A DNA stretch of 57,759 nt, taken from a virus. The translations under genes were made by a program, and so were the position numbers. The notes below the pieces were generated by a model. That model saw only the letters and a program-made list of their open reading frames with translations. It had not been told where the DNA came from and ran no database searches. Where the stretch lies: positions 1-57,759 of the IMG/VR virus record IMGVR_UViG_3300046011_007876; one strand, written 5' to 3'. Shown in pieces: positions 54,733 to 57,759 of the stretch (position 1 is its first letter; each line of letters begins with the position of its first letter).

Positions 54733-55640
54733 TATCCTGTTATATTGTTAAATGCTTTACTAAAATCAATATTATTACCTCTATCTTGTCTTACTTCATA
54801 TAATAGGTCGTTGAATTGGTCTCTAATTTCGTATAAATTGTATTGTTTGTAAATATTATTATCACTATCGTAAATTGTGTAAATACCATCATCAAGTGAT
54901 TTTGTTTGATTACCATAAAGTGCAATAGCTAGAGTTGATATGTCTTGGTCAACAATTTCAATTTCAGTTGTTATTGGGTTAAAATACGTATTTGATATTA
55001 TAATACTTTGATTTGGTTGTCCAATAAAAGGTGTTGCATTTGGTTTGTTTGTTGGTGATGAAGATGGTGATAAAGTACAAAATAACAAATTTGATGTACC
55101 TTCAACATATACATATCTTATAGATTTTTGTGATGTATTTGTTAAATTTTGTACAACTGGTTCACAATAAAAAGAAGATGTTATAATTCTGAAAAAATTT
55201 GGTATTTTTGTTCCATCTGAATTTAAATACTCAACTCTAAAACCAACCAAACCTTGATTAACAAATTTATTTCTAAATTGTGATGGTACGTTATTTAAAT
55301 CAATAACAATACCTTTAACATTTGGTAAAGAAGATAAAACACCACAATCTGTTATTGTTGTTCTACTTTCTGCTGGTTTTATATATAATGTATAAATTCC
55401 TAATTTATTAAATTGGTCGGCTGGTAATTTAAGGTTGTATAAACCCCCTAAAATTTCAACATTAGCATTTCCACCGGTTTGTGAATTATGAAAATATGGT
55501 TTTAAAATTGACTTAGAGTCAAGTTTTGTTAATACAAAATTATCAGTTACATCACGACTTGGTGTGTAATTTAATATAATTTCAACGTCATCAGGACTAA
55601 CGTCCGCGCTTCTTATTGTTCCGTAACTTCCAGTTGCCAC
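54732..55640 (-). CDS. Tail structural protein with GTG start, 302 aa
   Basis: The start codon is GTG at 55640 (MATGSYGTIRSADVSPDDVE). The sequence is beta-rich with no catalytic motif; PSSSPTNKPNATPFIGQPNQ is a flexible loop and YNLYEIRDQFNDLLYEVRQD a helical end. The protein lies between the PKD-like protein and the 1005-aa baseplate protein and is probably a component of the same structure. Confidence 0.68.
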   Translation of the reverse strand: MATGSYGTIRSADVSPDDVEIILNYTPSRDVTDNFVLTKLDSKSILKPYFHNSQTGGNANVEILGGLYNLKLPADQFNKLGIYTLYIKPAESRTTITDCGVLSSLPNVKGIVIDLNNVPSQFRNKFVNQGLVGFRVEYLNSDGTKIPNFFRIITSSFYCEPVVQNLTNTSQKSIRYVYVEGTSNLLFCTLSPSSSPTNKPNATPFIGQPNQSIIISNTYFNPITTEIEIVDQDISTLAIALYGNQTKSLDDGIYTIYDSDNNIYKQYNLYEIRDQFNDLLYEVRQDRGNNIDFSKAFNNITG

Positions 55641-55673
55641 AATTTATAATTTTCTTTGTTTATGTCCTTTTTT

Positions 55674-55681
55674 TATAAATA
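55674..55681 (-). promoter_or_regulatory. Late-type motif TATTTATA upstream of the GTG-start gene
   Basis: The motif lies 33 nt before GTG 55640, directly after the stop of the 391-aa gene. The longer leader fits the weaker start. Confidence 0.35.
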
Positions 55682-55682
55682 C

Positions 55683-56858
55683 TTATGCTGTATCTTTTTT
55701 GACTTTGAAAAACTTATATCCATACTTTTCTAGGTCACCAACATTATCAACTTCACCTAATCTTTCTATATATTCTAAAACAGACTGTTTACCTCGTTCT
55801 ATAAAAACATTGGTCTGTACTTCTGGTTGGTCAATGACATTTAACAAACCTTCATTTTTTGTAAGTGCTGATAGTATTAAATCATTTTGTGTAAATCCAG
55901 ATGAATATGTTACATATAAGGTATAGTCCTCATAGTCAAAATAGTCAATGTTATTTATTGTATAAGCTGTATATGTGTCAGTTGGGTCTGGCCCCCAAAC
56001 AGTTCCAATACAACCTGTCGTTCCAGTTACCTGGACACCAATTTTAAATTTACCACCAAGTAAATTAAATTTAGGTCCATATTGTGCTAAATCATTTATT
56101 GACGATTCCGTATATCCGGTTAATAAAAACGGAACGGTTGTATAATTTGAACTATAAAAATCTGATAAATTTGTGTTTGAGTCACCACTAAATATGTATT
56201 CGTAATTAATTGGTGTTGCACTCCAATTACCTCCATAGGGAATAAAATATGCAGTGCCATTTGGATTGTCTATTGTTGTTCCAGTGAAAGGTACCGTAAC
56301 AGTTTTTTCTACAAGAGATATACCCCAAGGTGAATTAGCGGTCATTGTAATTTTATACTGCGAATTTGAAGATGGGTATGTGTGTGTTAATGGTGAAGTA
56401 TTTGTTAATGTTATAGTTGGTGATCCGTCACCCCAATCAACAACATATGTTATTAATTCAAGAAATTTAACCATTTCTTGTTCTGATGTATTATAAAAAA
56501 TATATGTATATGGGTTTACAGTATTTGCTGTAAAAAGAAAATTATTTATAACATCTTTTTGTAATACAGCACCATCAAAAACAGAATAATATCCAAAATC
56601 TGTTGCTGTTTGTGTAAATAAAATAGGTATTGTAAGTCCGGTTAAAATTGATGAACCATTTGTCCCACCAGACAAAATATCTCTCATATTTAAATACAAC
56701 CCAGTTTCACCAATTATTGTATTTTCAGTTACTGCTGTAATAAAACAACATTCATCAATATCATAAAAAACTTCTGTACCGGCAGTATATTTTACTTTGG
56801 TTAAATCAGAAATAATATTTTCTGGTGATATTTTAAAATAATATTTTTGTTCTTCCAT
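55683..56858 (-). CDS. Structural protein with PKD-like domain, 391 aa
   Basis: ITYVVDWGDGSPTITLTNTS and PLTHTYPSSNSQYKITMTA match the W-G-D-G-(S/T) and THTY pattern of PKD domains (about 137-180). The C-terminus is helical and basic (SVLEYIERLGEVDNVGDLEK). PKD-like modules are typical of surface-exposed proteins, so this is a tail component with an Ig-like module. It abuts both neighbours by one base. Confidence 0.72.
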   Translation of the reverse strand: MEEQKYYFKISPENIISDLTKVKYTAGTEVFYDIDECCFITAVTENTIIGETGLYLNMRDILSGGTNGSSILTGLTIPILFTQTATDFGYYSVFDGAVLQKDVINNFLFTANTVNPYTYIFYNTSEQEMVKFLELITYVVDWGDGSPTITLTNTSPLTHTYPSSNSQYKITMTANSPWGISLVEKTVTVPFTGTTIDNPNGTAYFIPYGGNWSATPINYEYIFSGDSNTNLSDFYSSNYTTVPFLLTGYTESSINDLAQYGPKFNLLGGKFKIGVQVTGTTGCIGTVWGPDPTDTYTAYTINNIDYFDYEDYTLYVTYSSGFTQNDLILSALTKNEGLLNVIDQPEVQTNVFIERGKQSVLEYIERLGEVDNVGDLEKYGYKFFKVKKDTA

Positions 56859-57667
56859 TATGGGTTAACATATTCATACCAAGTTATCGGTGTTAATTGA
56901 TCACCAACTCTTGTATTTGTTGATGTTTTTAACACTTCATAAGTTTTTGTTGTGTAGTCTAAATTTACTTTATAATAAAAATATTCACTACCTAAAAAGT
57001 TAAACTTAGTTGGTGTGATATTTGGTTGTGGTGTATTTGTCATTACAGTAAAGGTTCCGGTTCTTCCGTTAAAAAATTTAGCCGACATATAAAATTCGGA
57101 TAAATCAATAAAATCTCTTTCTCTTAACCAGTAAATAAAGAACCCTTCTTTATCACCAATAAAATCCAAATTAAATTTTGGTTTTCTAATATCAACCGGT
57201 GGTAATAAAGGTGAAACAGGTGTGGTTTCAAATTGTCCTTGCTGGACTGGTAAAATTATTGTAAAGTAATTTGTTTGTGTTTTATCTTCCGGAGTGTCAT
57301 AAAAATCCAATTTGAAAAATGATTTTGTAAAAGGTTTTGTATAATAGTATATGTCTGTTGGTAAAAATCCTTCATTTTGATATGTAATATCCCAGTTACC
57401 GGAATTTACAGTTGTTGCCGTTATTGGTTGTGAGTTATCGTAAAAATAAAACTCATAATTTATTTCTGTTTGTTCATTTGGGAATGAGTTATGTTCAAAT
57501 CTTGATATTTCAAAATCATTTGCAATACCAATAATTTCTTTAATCATTTCTTTTTGGTACTCCTCAATACTATCGTCTCTTCCAGTAAAGTCCCATTTAA
57601 ACTCTACTGGAACATCAACATAATTTGTATTCTCAGAAAACAATATTTTTATTTTATTCACACTCAT
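56858..57667 (-). CDS. Tail structural protein, 269 aa
   Basis: MSVNKIKILFSENTNYVDVP begins a beta-rich protein with several conserved-looking aromatic segments (YFIIL-type strands, GFFIYWLRERDFIDLSEFYM). No catalytic residues. It overlaps the next upstream gene by 14 nt and the PKD protein by one base; a baseplate role is likely from position. Confidence 0.65.
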   Translation of the reverse strand: MSVNKIKILFSENTNYVDVPVEFKWDFTGRDDSIEEYQKEMIKEIIGIANDFEISRFEHNSFPNEQTEINYEFYFYDNSQPITATTVNSGNWDITYQNEGFLPTDIYYYTKPFTKSFFKLDFYDTPEDKTQTNYFTIILPVQQGQFETTPVSPLLPPVDIRKPKFNLDFIGDKEGFFIYWLRERDFIDLSEFYMSAKFFNGRTGTFTVMTNTPQPNITPTKFNFLGSEYFYYKVNLDYTTKTYEVLKTSTNTRVGDQLTPITWYEYVNP

Positions 57668-57759
57668 CTGTTGTTGGTTGTGTAATTTCTGTTATGTTCT
57701 GCACTCCAATACCTTCAGGGAATACTCTAAAAACTATATTTGTATATGGGTAGTGTTTC
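57654..57759 (-). CDS. C-terminal end of a further tail operon protein (5' end outside window)
   Basis: The frame enters from the window edge and ends at TAA 57654 with ...RVFPEGIGVQNITEITQPTT and DECE. Only about 34 residues are visible. The 14-nt overlap with the 269-aa gene fits the packed operon. Confidence 0.6.
   Translation of the reverse strand, partial: KHYPYTNIVFRVFPEGIGVQNITEITQPTTDECE

Overview
The window is part of a large, AT-rich genome of a tailed double-stranded DNA phage whose host is most likely a member of the Bacteroidota, probably Flavobacteriia. The phage assignment rests on a T4-like replication and recombination set (SbcC/gp46-like ATPase, SbcD/gp47-like nuclease, DnaG-type primase, RecB-like exonuclease, RuvC-like nuclease), a lysis cassette (amidase plus spanin-like proteins) and a 15-kb run of giant tail or baseplate proteins. 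The host assignment is inference from three signals: promoters of the Bacteroidota type (TTTG, 19-20 nt, TAnnTTTG), a duplicated small protein family common in that phylum as I recall it, and tail proteins that carry SprB-type repeats, known from the flavobacterial gliding adhesin. No major capsid, terminase, portal or DNA polymerase gene lies in the window.

Layout. 1-10.9 kb: small accessory genes, nearly all on the minus strand, with an RNA-repair flavour (RNA ligase, cREC-like receiver domain, P-loop kinase, phosphoesterase), a NUDIX hydrolase, and DUF192 and DUF3310 proteins. Several genes here have host-type promoters directly at the start codon. 10.9-27.2 kb: proteins preceded by a second motif (TATTTATA/T), several sharing a short N-terminal peptide, together with thioredoxin/glutaredoxin, DnaJ, a histone-H1-like peptide and the lysis genes. 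27.2-27.36 kb: a noncoding stretch that looks like a structured RNA with its own promoter. 27.4-32.9 kb: two tandem C5-cytosine methyltransferases, a primary-type sigma factor, an AT-hook protein, and a restriction endonuclease overlapping a third cytosine methyltransferase. 32.9-42.6 kb: recombination and replication genes, interrupted by a small plus-strand tail-protein island (40.7-42.0 kb). 42.7-57.8 kb: a minus-strand tail operon with Thr/Pro-rich linkers, SprB-like repeats, a PKD-like domain and DUF285 repeats, and an embedded glycosyltransferase.

How it may work together (inference). Host sigma factor would read the TAnnTTTG promoters early. The phage sigma factor, or a modified host polymerase, could read the TATTTATA class late. 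Products of the late class that share an N-terminal peptide are candidates for proteins packed into the head. The tail operon appears to build adhesin-like fibres with mucin-like linkers, which the embedded glycosyltransferase might decorate. The methyltransferases and the restriction enzyme would mark phage DNA and attack unmarked DNA. All functional calls come from reading motifs by eye; no database search was run.
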